Assembly: GCF_001514235.1 (NCBI RefSeq)
Contig: NZ_KQ948924.1
Span: forward strand, 248,001 to 312,000
Direction: 5' to 3'
Length of the DNA: 64,000 nt
DNA from: Streptomyces caeruleatus
GTDB taxonomy: Bacteria > Actinomycetota > Actinomycetes > Streptomycetales > Streptomycetaceae
Position numbers and translations under genes: made by a program
Part shown: positions 26,489 to 35,347 of the stretch, piece by piece
Layout: every line of letters begins with the position of its first letter
Numbering within the stretch: the stretch's first letter is position 1
The notes under the pieces: model-generated
What the model saw: the letters and a program-made list of their open reading frames with translations, nothing else
What the model was told of the DNA's origin: nothing
Databases searched by the model: none

Positions 26489-26799
26489 GGCAGCTCCCAT
26501 ACGACGGGCAGGCCGGCGTCCGCGCCCTCGCCGGAGTAGTCGTGCACCACGTCCAGCAGCTCGGCCATGCGGGCCTGCCAGGCCACGTTGACCGGCAGCT
26601 TCTCCAGCTCGGCGAGGAGGCGGCCGTAGTCCTCGCACTCCAGGACGTGGAAGAGGTCGGTGCCGCTGCGCCAGATCGTCCAGGAGGTGGCACCGGCCGC
26701 GCGGATGGCGTCCGTGAGTTCGGCCGGCACCTCCTGGTGGGCGGCGTCGTACTCGGCGACACGGTCCGCGCGGACCTTGGTGTGCAGGGCGACTCTCAT
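26485..26799 (-). CDS. L-rhamnose/L-fucose mutarotase (RhaM/FucU-like)
   Basis: A 104-residue small enzyme of the RhaM (DUF718) family that interconverts alpha and beta anomers of 6-deoxy sugars. It begins MRVALHTKVRADRVAEYDAAHQ and contains AELTDAIRAAGATSWTIWR, SGTDLFHVLECEDYGRL and an N-V-AWQARMAELLD stretch typical of the ferredoxin-like fold. It overlaps neighbours on both sides by four bases, so it is tightly coupled to the AKR and lactonase. Given the operon, L-fucose is the probable substrate, though the family is named for rhamnose. Confidence 0.85.
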   Translation of the reverse strand: MRVALHTKVRADRVAEYDAAHQEVPAELTDAIRAAGATSWTIWRSGTDLFHVLECEDYGRLLAELEKLPVNVAWQARMAELLDVVHDYSGEGADAGLPVVWELP

Positions 26800-27767
26800 G
26801 ACGGTCCCTTGTCGGACGGCAGACCGGACTCCAGCAACTCCTGCCAGAACGCCATCGGCACCGGGGTCGCGAACTGCTCGGTGCAGTCCCGGACTTCGTC
26901 GGCCGACCGGGCACCCACGAGGACGCTGGCGACGGCCGGGTGCGCGGCGCAGAAGGCGAGGGCGGCGGCCCGCAGGGTGATGCCGTGGCGCTCGGCGAGG
27001 GACTTCATGCGCAGCGCGCGGTCGAGCAACTCCCGCGGCGCCCGGCTGTAGTCGTACGTGGCGTCCGGACTCGGGTCCGCCAGGAGGCCGGAGTTGAAGG
27101 CGCCGCCTACGACGACGGAGGTGTGGCACTCGACGGCCACGGGCAGCAGGTCGTCGAGCGCGCTCTGGTCGAGCAGCGTGTAGCGGCCGGCGCACAGCAC
27201 CACGTCGACGTCGGTGTCGGTGACGAAGCGGGTGAGCATCTCGGCCTGGTTCATCCCGGCGCCGATCGCGCCCACCACGCCCTCGGAGCGCAGCTTCTCC
27301 AGCGCCGGATAGCCCTCGCGGAAGGCCTGTTCGGCGTGGTCGTCGGGGTCGTGCAGGTAGACGACGTCGACGCGGTCGAGGCCGAGCCGTTGCAGGCTCT
27401 CCTCCAGGCCGCGTCGTACGCCGTCCGCGCTGAAGTCCCAGACGCGGCGGTGGTCGGCGGGGACGGCGAACCCGTGGGCCAGGTCGTCACCCGTCGGCAC
27501 CGGCACCGGTTCCAGGCGGCGGCCGACCTTCGTCGAGATCACGTACTGGTCGCGGGGGCGCTCGCGCAGGGCCGCGCCCAGGCGGCGTTCGGACAGGCCG
27601 AGGCCGTAGTGCGGGGCCGTGTCGAAGTAGCGGACGCCCGCGTCCCAGGCCGCGTCCACCGCCTCGTACGCCTGCTGCTCGCCGACCTCGGTGTAGAGGT
27701 TGCCGATGACGGCCCCGCCGAAGGAGAGCGGGCTGACCTCGACGTCGGTGCGGCCGAGCCGGTTCAC
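26796..27767 (-). CDS. Aldo/keto reductase, probable L-fucose dehydrogenase
   Basis: A 323-residue NAD(P)-dependent AKR of the L-fucose / D-threo-aldose 1-dehydrogenase group. The catalytic tetrad is visible: Asp in VRYFDTAP, Tyr in HYGLGLSERRLG, Lys in VISTKVGR and His in VYLHDPDDH. The cofactor pocket near the end reads VASVLVGARSADEV. It should oxidise L-fucose at C1 to L-fuconolactone. GTG start, overlapping the SDR stop by four bases. Position between an SDR and mutarotase in a fucose-type operon supports the call; activity on related sugars (L-galactose, D-arabinose) is likely. Confidence 0.85.
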   Translation of the reverse strand: MNRLGRTDVEVSPLSFGGAVIGNLYTEVGEQQAYEAVDAAWDAGVRYFDTAPHYGLGLSERRLGAALRERPRDQYVISTKVGRRLEPVPVPTGDDLAHGFAVPADHRRVWDFSADGVRRGLEESLQRLGLDRVDVVYLHDPDDHAEQAFREGYPALEKLRSEGVVGAIGAGMNQAEMLTRFVTDTDVDVVLCAGRYTLLDQSALDDLLPVAVECHTSVVVGGAFNSGLLADPSPDATYDYSRAPRELLDRALRMKSLAERHGITLRAAALAFCAAHPAVASVLVGARSADEVRDCTEQFATPVPMAFWQELLESGLPSDKGPS

Positions 27768-28519
27768 TGACCCACCGGCCTCAGGCGCAGTCCCTGCATG
27801 CCGCCGTCGACGGCGAGTGCGGTGCCGGTGGTGGCGCCGGAGAGCGGGCTCGCCAGGTAGGCGACGGCGCCCGCGACCTCGGCGGCCGAGACGAGGCGGC
27901 CGGTGGGCTGGCGGGCCTCCAGGGCGGCGCGTTCGGCGGCCGGGTCAGTGGCCTTGGACAGCAGCCGTCCGACCCACGGGGTGTCCACCGTGCCGGGGTT
28001 GACACAGTTGACGCGGATTCCCTCGCGGACGTGGTCGGCGGCCATGGCGAGGGTGAGCGAGTACACCGCGCCCTTGGTCGCGCTGTACAGCGCCCGCTGC
28101 GGGAGCCCGGCCGTGGCCGCGATGGAGCAGGTGTTGACGATCGCCGCGTGCGAGGAGGCGCGCAGATGCGGGAGGGCGGCGCGCGCGACGCGGACCATGC
28201 CGACGACGTTGACGTCCATGACCCGGTGCCACTCGGCGTCGTCGTTGTCCTCGACGGTGCCATGGGCGCCGATGCCGGCGTTGTTGACCAGCACGTCCAG
28301 TCCACCGAGGTCGGCCACGGCGGCGGCCACGGCCGTACGTACGGACGCGTCGTCGGTCACGTCGGCGCTGTAGGCGAGCAGCGGCTTCTCCACCGACGAC
28401 GGGTCCAGGTCGAGTACGGCGACCTGGGCGCCGCGCGCGGCGAGGAGTTCGGCCGTGGCCCGGCCGATGCCGGAGGCGCCTCCTGTCACCAGCGCCTTGA
28501 GACCGTCGAAGTCGCTCAT
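27764..28519 (-). CDS. SDR dehydrogenase, probable 2-keto-3-deoxy-L-fuconate dehydrogenase
   Basis: A 251-residue classical short-chain dehydrogenase. [19 protein letters not shown] binds the dinucleotide; VLDLDPSS after the second strand suggests [23 protein letters not shown] (catalytic Ser) and [12 protein letters not shown] (Tyr-x3-Lys) form the active site; [10 protein letters not shown] follows. In the fucose oxidation pathway an SDR oxidises 2-keto-3-deoxy-L-fuconate at C4 to the 2,4-diketo acid. It overlaps the fuconate dehydratase gene upstream and the AKR gene downstream by four bases each. Confidence 0.83.
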   Translation of the reverse strand: MSDFDGLKALVTGGASGIGRATAELLAARGAQVAVLDLDPSSVEKPLLAYSADVTDDASVRTAVAAAVADLGGLDVLVNNAGIGAHGTVEDNDDAEWHRVMDVNVVGMVRVARAALPHLRASSHAAIVNTCSIAATAGLPQRALYSATKGAVYSLTLAMAADHVREGIRVNCVNPGTVDTPWVGRLLSKATDPAAERAALEARQPTGRLVSAAEVAGAVAYLASPLSGATTGTALAVDGGMQGLRLRPVGQ

Positions 28520-29871
28520 GCCGCGTGCCCCTTCTCGTCGGTGGTCCTGAGGTCGGCGGCCCAGAAGGCGCCGTCCGGGAACGTGTACCGCGCGATCGAC
28601 TCCGGTCGCATGGCTGCCGAGAAGCCGGGCGCGGTGGGTGCCGTGTAGTGACCTTCCCTGATCACCACCGGGTCGAGGAAGTGGTCGTGCAGATGGTCGA
28701 CGTACTCGATGACGCGGTCCTCAGTGGTGCCGGTGAGGGCGACGTAGTCGTACATCGACAGGTGCTGGACGAGTTCGCACAGGCCGACGCCGCCCGCGTG
28801 CGGGCAGACCGGCACGCCGAACTTGGCGGCCAGCAGCAGGATGGCGAGGTTCTCGTTGACGCCGCCGACGCGGGCCGCGTCGATCTGGAGGACGTCGAGG
28901 GCACCGGCCTGGAGGAGCTGCTTGAAGACGACCCTGTTCTGCACATGCTCGCCGGTGGCCACCTTCACCGGTGCGACCGCCTCGCGGATCGCCGCGTGGC
29001 CGAGGACGTCGTCGGGGCTGGTGGGCTCCTCGATCCAGTACGGGTCGAACTCGGCGAGGGCCTTGGTCCAGCGGATCGCCTCGGCCACGTCCCAGCGCTG
29101 GTTGGCGTCGACGGCCATACGGATGTCCGGGCCGACGACCGAGCGGGCGACCCGGCAGCGCCGTACGTCGTCCTCCAGGTCAGCGCCGACCTTCAGCTTG
29201 ATCTGCCGGAAGCCGTCGGCGACGGCCTCGGCGGCGAGCCGGCTGAGTTTCTCGTCGTCGTAGCCGAGCCAGCCGGCGGAGGTGGTGTAGGCGGGGTAGC
29301 CGCGCTCCAGGAGCCGGGCCGCACGCTCCCGCGCCCCCTCCCGGCCCCGGCGCAGGATCGTCAGGGCCTCCTCAGGTGTGAGCGCGTCGGTGAGGTAGCG
29401 GAAGTCGATCTGCCGGACGATCCACTCCGGGTCGGCGTCGGCGAGGAGCTGCCAGAGTGGCTTGTCGGCGCGCTTGGCGGCGAGGTCCCACACGGCGTTC
29501 ATGACGGCGCCGATCGCCATGTGCATCACGCCCTTCTCGGGGCCGAGCCAGCGCAGCTGGCTGTCGCCGATCAGGTCGCGGTTCAGGGTCCCCGGGTCGC
29601 CGCACAGCTCGTCGACGGACCGGCCGACGACATGGCCGCGCAGCGCCTCGATCGCGGCGACCTGGACCTCGTTGCCCCGCCCGATGGTGAAGGTGAACCC
29701 GTGCCCCTCCAGACCGTCCCCGGCGTCGGTGCGCAGGACGACGTACGCGGCCGAGTAGTCCGGGTCCGGGTTCATGGCGTCGGAGCCGTCGAGCTCGCGC
29801 GAGGTGGGGAAGCGGATGTCATAGGTTTCGAGCGCCGTGACGCGATGAGAGGGGTCGGGGGTCGGGGACAC
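28516..29871 (-). CDS. L-fuconate dehydratase (enolase superfamily)
   Basis: A 451-residue enzyme that dehydrates L-fuconate to 2-keto-3-deoxy-L-fuconate. Enolase-superfamily signatures: [17 protein letters not shown] (K-x-K base), [17 protein letters not shown] (first Mg ligand), [15 protein letters not shown] (second), [17 protein letters not shown] (third), and [15 protein letters not shown] with the general-base His. N-terminal [25 protein letters not shown] is typical of fuconate dehydratases. I use GTG 29871, which has GAAAGG six bases upstream; ATG 29895 lacks a good site. The end overlaps the SDR start. Together with the AKR and lactonase it identifies the operon. Confidence 0.9.
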   Translation of the reverse strand: MSPTPDPSHRVTALETYDIRFPTSRELDGSDAMNPDPDYSAAYVVLRTDAGDGLEGHGFTFTIGRGNEVQVAAIEALRGHVVGRSVDELCGDPGTLNRDLIGDSQLRWLGPEKGVMHMAIGAVMNAVWDLAAKRADKPLWQLLADADPEWIVRQIDFRYLTDALTPEEALTILRRGREGARERAARLLERGYPAYTTSAGWLGYDDEKLSRLAAEAVADGFRQIKLKVGADLEDDVRRCRVARSVVGPDIRMAVDANQRWDVAEAIRWTKALAEFDPYWIEEPTSPDDVLGHAAIREAVAPVKVATGEHVQNRVVFKQLLQAGALDVLQIDAARVGGVNENLAILLLAAKFGVPVCPHAGGVGLCELVQHLSMYDYVALTGTTEDRVIEYVDHLHDHFLDPVVIREGHYTAPTAPGFSAAMRPESIARYTFPDGAFWAADLRTTDEKGHAA

Positions 29872-29902
29872 TGAGGGCCTTTCGGTCGGAGGCATGGGAC
29901 GG

Positions 29903-30928
29903 TCAGTCCTGGGCGCGGCCAGTGGTGAGGCGGGCGATGATCAGCGCGAGCAGGATGATTCCGCCGTAGATGGCGTCAATCCAGAACGACGGCACTTGGG
30001 CCATGGTGAGCATCGTCTTGACGACACCCAGCAGGAGTACGCCGGTCAGGGCGCCGAACATGGTGCCCTTGCCGCCGTCGAGGCTGATCCCGCCGATCAC
30101 CGCGGCGGCGAACACGGTGAAGATCATGTTCTGGCCCTGATTGGCGCCGATCGCGCCGACGTAGCCGGTGTACATCAAACCGCCGATCGAGGCGAGGACA
30201 CCGGCAGCGGCGTAGACACCGAGCCGAACCCGGTCGACGCGGAAACCGGCGGCGCGGGCCGCCTCCAGATTGCCGCCGATCGCGTACAACGAACGGCCCA
30301 CGCGGTGGTACTTGAGCACCAGCCCGACGACGGCGAAGGCCGCGGCGGCCACCCATACAGAGATCGGTATGCGCAGAAACGTGGTGGTGGCCAGTGAGAA
30401 GAACGCGTCGGGCATCCCGAACAGTGTCTTGCCCTTCGTGGCACCGACAAGGAGCCCGCGCAGAACGATCAGCATGGCGAGCGTGACGATGAACGCGTTG
30501 AGCTTCACCTTCACCACCAGGATGCCGTTGAAGGCACCGATGGCCGCGCCCACCAGCGGGATGGCCAGTAGCGCGAGCCCGGCGGGGAGTTCCGTGCCCC
30601 AGCCGGCCTGGGCGGCCGGCAACACCAGCAGCGCGGCTACCGCCGGCGCGATGCCGACCACCGACTCCAGCGACAGGTCGAACTTGCCCGTGATGAGTAC
30701 CAGCGACTCGGCCAGCACCACCATGGCCAACGATGCCGACGAGGCCAGAATGGAGATCAGCGTGGCCTCGGTGAAGAAGGAGTCGTTGAGGACGGCGCCG
30801 AGCACGAGCAACAGCAACAGGGCTGGAACCAGGGCGAGTTCGCGTGCCCGGCTCAGCAGTACGGCTTTCGCCGACCGAGCGTGGGGCACGCTCACCGGTT
30901 TCACCGGCGGAGCCTTGGTGTCAGCCAT
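29903..30928 (-). CDS. Sugar ABC transporter permease (RbsC/RhaP type)
   Basis: A 341-residue inner-membrane permease of the CUT2 (ribose/rhamnose) class with about nine to ten helices, for example [53 protein letters not shown] and GILLL-type segments. [29 protein letters not shown] is the EAA-like cytoplasmic loop that contacts the ATPase, and [29 protein letters not shown] is a conserved stretch. The start overlaps the end of the ATPase gene by eight bases. With the operon's fucose enzymes, L-fucose is the expected cargo. Confidence 0.88.
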   Translation of the reverse strand: MADTKAPPVKPVSVPHARSAKAVLLSRARELALVPALLLLLVLGAVLNDSFFTEATLISILASSASLAMVVLAESLVLITGKFDLSLESVVGIAPAVAALLVLPAAQAGWGTELPAGLALLAIPLVGAAIGAFNGILVVKVKLNAFIVTLAMLIVLRGLLVGATKGKTLFGMPDAFFSLATTTFLRIPISVWVAAAAFAVVGLVLKYHRVGRSLYAIGGNLEAARAAGFRVDRVRLGVYAAAGVLASIGGLMYTGYVGAIGANQGQNMIFTVFAAAVIGGISLDGGKGTMFGALTGVLLLGVVKTMLTMAQVPSFWIDAIYGGIILLALIIARLTTGRAQD

Positions 30929-32435
30929 GGTTGTCCACTCCTTCGATGGAGGCGATCAGCTCGTGGTCGTGCCAGCCCGCCGGGTGCTCGGCGACGACCC
31001 GGCCGTGGAACAGGACGAGGACGCGGTCGCAGCGGCGCAGGTCGTCGAGTTCGTCGGAGACGACGAGTACGGAGGTGCCGTCCTCGCGGGCGCTGTCCAT
31101 GCGGGCCAGCAGGGACTCCTTGGACTTCACGTCGACGCCCGCGGTGGGGTTGATCAGCACGAGCAGACGGGGGTCGGAGGCGAGGGCGCGGGCCATGACG
31201 ACCTTCTGCGCGTTGCCGCCGGACAGGTCGGATACGGGCTGGTCGGGGCCCTCGGCGTGGATGTCGAGGCGTTCGATGAGGGCGGTGGCGAAGCCACGCT
31301 TGCGGTCGGTGCCGACGAAGCCGAAGCGGCCGAGCCGGTCGAGCACGCTCATCGTGGCGTTGTCCCCGATGGTCATGCCGGCGACGAGCCCCTGGTCGTG
31401 CCGGTCCCGGGGCACACAGGCGACTCCGGCCTTCAGCGCGGCCTGCACGTCCCCGAACTGCAGCCGCTCGCCGCCGAGTCGAGCTGTTCCGCCCGTCGGG
31501 GTGTGCAGCCCCGCGAAGGACTCGGCCAGCTCGACCTTGCCGCTGCCGCTGATCCCGGCGAGTCCGACGACCTCGCCGCGACGGATGGTGAGGTCGATGT
31601 TCTCGTACGCCGGTGAGGTGAGCCCGCGGGCTTCGAGCAGGACGGGGGCGTCGTGGTCGACGTCCCCGGGGTCGACGGCCTGTTCGGCGAGGGCCTCCAG
31701 GGACTCCCCCGCCATGGCCTCCACCAGGGCCCGGCGCGGGAGTTCGGCGACCGGAGCGGTGGTGATCCAGCGGGCGTCGCGCAGGACGGTGACGGTCTGG
31801 CAGACCTCGTACACCTCCTGGAGGTGGTGCGAGATGAACAGGAAGGTGACGCCGGAGTCCTGGAGCGCCCGCATCCGCGTGAAGAGGCGTTCGATCTCGC
31901 GGTTGTCGAGCTGGGCGGTGGGCTCGTCGAGGATGATGAAGCGGGCGCCGAAGCTCAACGCCCGGGCGATCTCCACCATTTGGCGGTCCTCGACCTTGAG
32001 GTCGGCCGTCCGGGCCTCCGGGTCGACCTGCACGTCCCAGGTGGCGAGGAGGTCGGCCGCCTCGGTCCGCAGTCTGCGCCAGCTGATGAAGCCGCGCTGG
32101 AGCGGCTGCCTGTTGATGAAGAGGTTCTCGGCGACCGTCAGCTCGGGGACGACCGTGGGGTGTTGGTAGACGCAGGCGACCTTGCGGCGCCAGGCGTCGC
32201 GGTCGGCCAGTGGGGGCGCGGGTTCGCCGTCGAAGCGGACGGTGCCCTCGTCGGGTGCCTGGAGGCCGGTGAGGATCCTGACCAGGGTCGACTTGCCGGC
32301 GCCGTTGCGGCCGACGAGGGCGTGGGACTCGCCGGGCAGCACGGTGAGCCGCCCGTCGGCCAGGGCGGTGGTGGGGCCGTACCGCTTGACGATGTCCCGC
32401 GCCTCGGCGAGGGGTGTGATCACAGCCGTACTCAT
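30921..32435 (-). CDS. Sugar ABC transporter ATP-binding protein (two ABC domains)
   Basis: A 504-residue tandem ATPase of the RbsA/XylG type. The first half has Walker A GRNGAGKSTLVRILTG, the signature-like region KVEDRQMVEIARALSFG and Walker B ARFIILDEPTAQLDN. The second half has AGISGSGKVELAESFAG (a degenerate Walker A with GSGKVE), SDLSGGNAQKVVMARAL as signature and LLVLINPTAGVDVKS, where the usual Walker B Glu is replaced. One canonical and one degenerate site are usual for this family. ATGA overlap with the binding-protein gene. Confidence 0.9.
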   Translation of the reverse strand: MSTAVITPLAEARDIVKRYGPTTALADGRLTVLPGESHALVGRNGAGKSTLVRILTGLQAPDEGTVRFDGEPAPPLADRDAWRRKVACVYQHPTVVPELTVAENLFINRQPLQRGFISWRRLRTEAADLLATWDVQVDPEARTADLKVEDRQMVEIARALSFGARFIILDEPTAQLDNREIERLFTRMRALQDSGVTFLFISHHLQEVYEVCQTVTVLRDARWITTAPVAELPRRALVEAMAGESLEALAEQAVDPGDVDHDAPVLLEARGLTSPAYENIDLTIRRGEVVGLAGISGSGKVELAESFAGLHTPTGGTARLGGERLQFGDVQAALKAGVACVPRDRHDQGLVAGMTIGDNATMSVLDRLGRFGFVGTDRKRGFATALIERLDIHAEGPDQPVSDLSGGNAQKVVMARALASDPRLLVLINPTAGVDVKSKESLLARMDSAREDGTSVLVVSDELDDLRRCDRVLVLFHGRVVAEHPAGWHDHELIASIEGVDNHG

Positions 32436-33502
32436 TTGACCGTGTTACCCCAGAGCTTGGGGTCGTCGACGTTGTCCTTGGTCACCAGCGGGGCGGGCAG
32501 CTGGTCCTCCAGGATGCCGCTGGGCAGCTTCACGATGGTGGAGTCGTGGTCGGTGGGGCCGGGCTCGAAGGTCTTCCCCGCCATCGCCGCCTTGATGTAG
32601 TACATGCCGTACTTGGCGTACAGGTCGGCGGGCTGGGAGACGGTCGCGTCGATCTCGCCCTTGCGGATGGCGTCGAACTCCTGCGGGATGCCGTCGTTGG
32701 AGACGATCGTGATGTGCCCGGACTCCCCTGCCGTCTTCAGCATGCCCTTGGACTTCAGGGTCTGCAGGGTCGGCGCGAGGTAGACGCCGCCGGCCTGCAG
32801 GTAGATGCCCTTGATGTCGGGGTTGGCGTTCAGGAGGGTGTCCAGCTTGGAGGCCGCGGCGTCGGACTCCCACTTGGCCGGTATCTCCAGGACCTTCAGC
32901 TTGGGGAAGTTCTTCTTCACACAGGCGCGGAACGCCTCCGAGCGGTCCCGGCCGTTGACCGAGGCGAGGTCGCCCATGATCTGTACGACCTTGCCGGAGG
33001 GGATCTGCTCGCCGAGGTACTGGCAGGCCTTCTCGCCGTACGCCACGTTGTCGGCCCGTACGACCATGGCGACCTTGCCCTTGTCGGGCGCCACGTCGAC
33101 GGCGACGACCGGCACGCCCTTGCGCTCGGCCTGGTCGAGGCCGGCCTCGATGGCGGCGCTGTCCAGCGGGGCGACGACGAGGCCCTTCACGCCCTGGTTG
33201 AGCTGGTTGTTGATGTCGGTGATCTGCTGGGAGGGGTCACTGTTGGAGTTGACCGTCTTGAGCGTGTCGACGCCCTCGGAGTCGGCCATCTTCGGCACGT
33301 AGTCGTTGTACGACTGCCAGAACGGCGAGGTCAGCAGGGGCAGGATCACCCCGACCTCGCCGCTGCCACCGCCCTCCGCGCTCGCGGCGCCGGTGTCCTT
33401 GGTGCTGCCGCAGGCGGCGAGCACGAGCGAGGCTCCGACGACCGCGGCCACCGCCGCACCTCTGCGAGTCCTGTTCTGCTTCCGCGCTGTTGTGCCGTGC
33501 AT
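32432..33502 (-). CDS. Sugar ABC transporter substrate-binding lipoprotein
   Basis: A 356-residue periplasmic-binding-protein-type lipoprotein. The signal ends in VLAACGST (Cys about 31), followed by a Gly/Ser linker and a two-lobed type I fold: VGVILPLLTSPFWQSYNDYV, TVNSNSDPSQQITDINNQLNQ, GLVVAPLDSAAIEAGLDQAE, VVAVDVAPDKG, VVQIMGDLASVNGRDRSEAF and ITIVSNDGIPQEFDAIRKGE. This matches ribose/rhamnose-type binders. It is the first gene of the operon; GAGGAG precedes its ATG. Cargo is inferred as L-fucose or a related 6-deoxy sugar from the operon content. Confidence 0.88.
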   Translation of the reverse strand: MHGTTARKQNRTRRGAAVAAVVGASLVLAACGSTKDTGAASAEGGGSGEVGVILPLLTSPFWQSYNDYVPKMADSEGVDTLKTVNSNSDPSQQITDINNQLNQGVKGLVVAPLDSAAIEAGLDQAERKGVPVVAVDVAPDKGKVAMVVRADNVAYGEKACQYLGEQIPSGKVVQIMGDLASVNGRDRSEAFRACVKKNFPKLKVLEIPAKWESDAAASKLDTLLNANPDIKGIYLQAGGVYLAPTLQTLKSKGMLKTAGESGHITIVSNDGIPQEFDAIRKGEIDATVSQPADLYAKYGMYYIKAAMAGKTFEPGPTDHDSTIVKLPSGILEDQLPAPLVTKDNVDDPKLWGNTVK

Positions 33503-33559
33503 CTGGCGGCTCCTCGTTGAGCGTGTTCGAGCACATGGTTCGAGCAGATGCCCGCATAT

Positions 33560-33634
33560 TTATCAGACCACTTCCGAGGAAGAACACCCTCCAGCGGCAG
33601 ATTTTCCCGCATCGCGACTGTATTGGTCGGACCA
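33560..33634. promoter_or_regulatory. FadR-type operators between fucose operon and its regulator
   Basis: TGGTCGGACCA (33624-33634) is a perfect palindrome matching the TGGTCnGACCA consensus of FadR-subfamily GntR proteins. It overlaps the probable -35 (TTGGTC) of the regulator's own promoter, whose -10 would be TAGACT at 33645-33650. A weaker copy, TGGTCTGATAA on the minus strand (33560-33570), abuts AT-rich sequence upstream of the transporter operon. The sites lie about 64 bp apart, near six helical turns. Confidence 0.72.
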
Positions 33635-33678
33635 CCTCGCTGGTTAGACTGCGGCGCACCGGTGACTGGAGGAATGGC

Positions 33679-34386
33679 GTGAACGTGGACGAGACAGCCC
33701 CGCAGAAGGGCACCGTGACCCAGCGCGCCATCGAGCGGATCAAGGCGATGATCGCGGAGGGGCGGCTGGAGCCCGGCCAGCGGCTGCCGACCGAGCGCGA
33801 TCTGGCCGTGCAGCTGGGCATCTCCCGCAGCTCGATGCGGGAGGCGATCCGCGCGCTGACCGTGCTGGGGGTGCTGGAGGCCCGGCACGGCTCGGGGATC
33901 TACGTCACCCAGCTGGAGGCCGGGGACCTGCTGGAGACGTTCGGGGTGGTCGCCGATCTGTCCCGGGGCCCACGGCTGGTCGAGCTGCTGGAGGTGCGCC
34001 GGATCCTGGAGTCGACGGCGACGGCCCTGGCGGCGGCGCGCATCACACCGGACCAGCTCGCGGAGGTCGAGAAACACCTGACGGCGATGAACGCCACGGA
34101 CGACCCCGAGGAGATCCTCGCCCACGACCTGGCCTTCCACCGGGAGATCGCGGCCGCCGCCGGCAACGAGACGATGGCCGCGATCCTGGAGGGCCTGTCC
34201 TCCCGTACCTTCCGGGCCCGCGTGTGGCGCGGCTACCAGGAGGAGGGCGCCTTCGCCCGCACCCGCCGCGAACACGCCGCGATCCACCGCGCCCTGGTCG
34301 CCCACGATCCGGAGGCGGCCCGGGCGGCGGCGGCCGCGCATGTGGGCGAGGTGGAGGAGTGGCTGCGGGCACAGCTCGGCGGCTGA
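33679..34386 (+). CDS. GntR/FadR-family regulator of the fucose operon
   Basis: A 235-residue repressor. Winged helix: GTVTQRAIERIKAMIAEGRL, QRLPTERDLAVQLGISRSSM, REAIRALTVLGVLEARHGSGIYV. The C-terminal FCD ligand domain has LEVRRILESTATALAAARI, HDLAFHREIAAAAGN and REHAAIHRALVAHDPEAA with the metal-binding Asp/His set. GTG at 33679 follows GGAGGA at good spacing; the longer frame has no such site. It is divergent from the transporter and fucose genes and has consensus operators between, so it very likely controls them, with a pathway intermediate as inducer. Confidence 0.88.
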   Translation: MNVDETAPQKGTVTQRAIERIKAMIAEGRLEPGQRLPTERDLAVQLGISRSSMREAIRALTVLGVLEARHGSGIYVTQLEAGDLLETFGVVADLSRGPRLVELLEVRRILESTATALAAARITPDQLAEVEKHLTAMNATDDPEEILAHDLAFHREIAAAAGNETMAAILEGLSSRTFRARVWRGYQEEGAFARTRREHAAIHRALVAHDPEAARAAAAAHVGEVEEWLRAQLGG

Positions 34387-34434
34387 CCCTCCGCCACGGG
34401 CAGCGCGGCTGACCCTCCGCCCCGGGCAGCGGTG

Positions 34435-35250
34435 CTACGGCCGTACGTCGAAGCCGTGGGCCTCGCCGAGCCGGTCCAGTGACACCTGACCGGGGATGCC
34501 GTTGGCGTCCGCGCCGGTGTAGCCGCACCGGTGCTGCCAGGCGGCGTACGCCGTGACGGTGGCCCCGCCGAAGTGGCCGTCGGCGTGACCGGCGTCGAGG
34601 AGGCCCTCCGCGACGAGCGCCTTCTCCACGGCCCGCACCCCCGCGTACGACACCGGTGTGCCCGCCTCGGCCGGGTCGTGCAGGGCCGCGGCGATCACCT
34701 CGGACAGGTCGATGACCGGACGCGGACCCGGCACGGTCGTCGAACCCCCGGGGCGCGGGGCTCCCTTCTGCACCCAGGCGTACAGGTGCTCGCCGGGGCA
34801 GGCGGTGGCCAGTCCGTCCCGGTGCCCCTTGATCTCCTCGCCGGCACCGTGGCGGCGCAGCAGCTCGATGCCGTCGCGGATCGCGCCCAGCATCGCGTCC
34901 GTCGGCCGGGTCAGCCCCGAGGAGCCGACCAGGCCGCAGATCGCGTAGTGGGCGCGGTTGAGTTCCTGGTTGCCGTTGGCCCCGGTGCGTTTGCCGAGGC
35001 CGCGTCCCTCCAGCAGATGACCGTGCGGGCAGGCCCCGTAGTTGTAGGCGATGTCCGAGTAGTTCTCCTTCGGGTCGGCCAGATGGGCCTTGCGGATCGC
35101 CTTCCATTTGGCGATGCAGAGGTCGTGGTCGTCGAGGAGTTCCACGCTGACTGGCACGCCTTCGTAGTGGACCTTCACGCCCTTGGCCGAGGTCTGTGGG
35201 GGTGCGGCGGATTCCGGCCAGCCGAGCTGGGCTCGTGTGACGAGCTTCAA
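34435..35250 (-). CDS. N-acetylmuramoyl-L-alanine amidase (PGRP type), no signal peptide
   Basis: A 271-residue zinc amidase that cuts the glycan-peptide bond of peptidoglycan. The PGRP/Amidase_2 domain reads GVKVHYEGVPV (first zinc His), KWKAIRKAHL, SDIAYNYGACPHGHLLEGRG, NRAHYAICGLVG and KGHRDGLATACPGEHLYAWV (second His and Cys). A C-terminal domain (about 190-271; AGVRAVEKALVAEGLLDAGHADGHFG, AYAAWQHRCGYTGADANGIPG) looks peptidoglycan-binding. I chose TTG 35250 because GGAGG lies five bases upstream. The N-terminus LKLVTRAQLGWPESAA has no export signal, as in phage endolysins. It lies between the GH38 operon's end and the FadR gene. Confidence 0.85.
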   Translation of the reverse strand: MKLVTRAQLGWPESAAPPQTSAKGVKVHYEGVPVSVELLDDHDLCIAKWKAIRKAHLADPKENYSDIAYNYGACPHGHLLEGRGLGKRTGANGNQELNRAHYAICGLVGSSGLTRPTDAMLGAIRDGIELLRRHGAGEEIKGHRDGLATACPGEHLYAWVQKGAPRPGGSTTVPGPRPVIDLSEVIAAALHDPAEAGTPVSYAGVRAVEKALVAEGLLDAGHADGHFGGATVTAYAAWQHRCGYTGADANGIPGQVSLDRLGEAHGFDVRP

Positions 35251-35275
35251 GAGTGCCTCCAAGGCGCGATGGGGA

Positions 35276-35331
35276 CGCCAACACCCTTGAGTGTGAGAGC
35301 GGTTGGCGCGCCGTTCCACGACAGCGCGCCA
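35276..35331 (-). terminator. Two stem-loops after the GH38 gene
   Basis: CGCCAAC (35276-35282) pairs with GTTGGCG (35302-35308), and an overlapping alternative TGGCGCGC (35304-35311) pairs with GCGCGCCA (35324-35331). They lie 17-70 bases past the GH38 stop and may end the leftward glycan operon transcript; the two stems are mutually exclusive. Confidence 0.5.
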
Positions 35332-35347
35332 CCGTCCCCCGTTCGGC

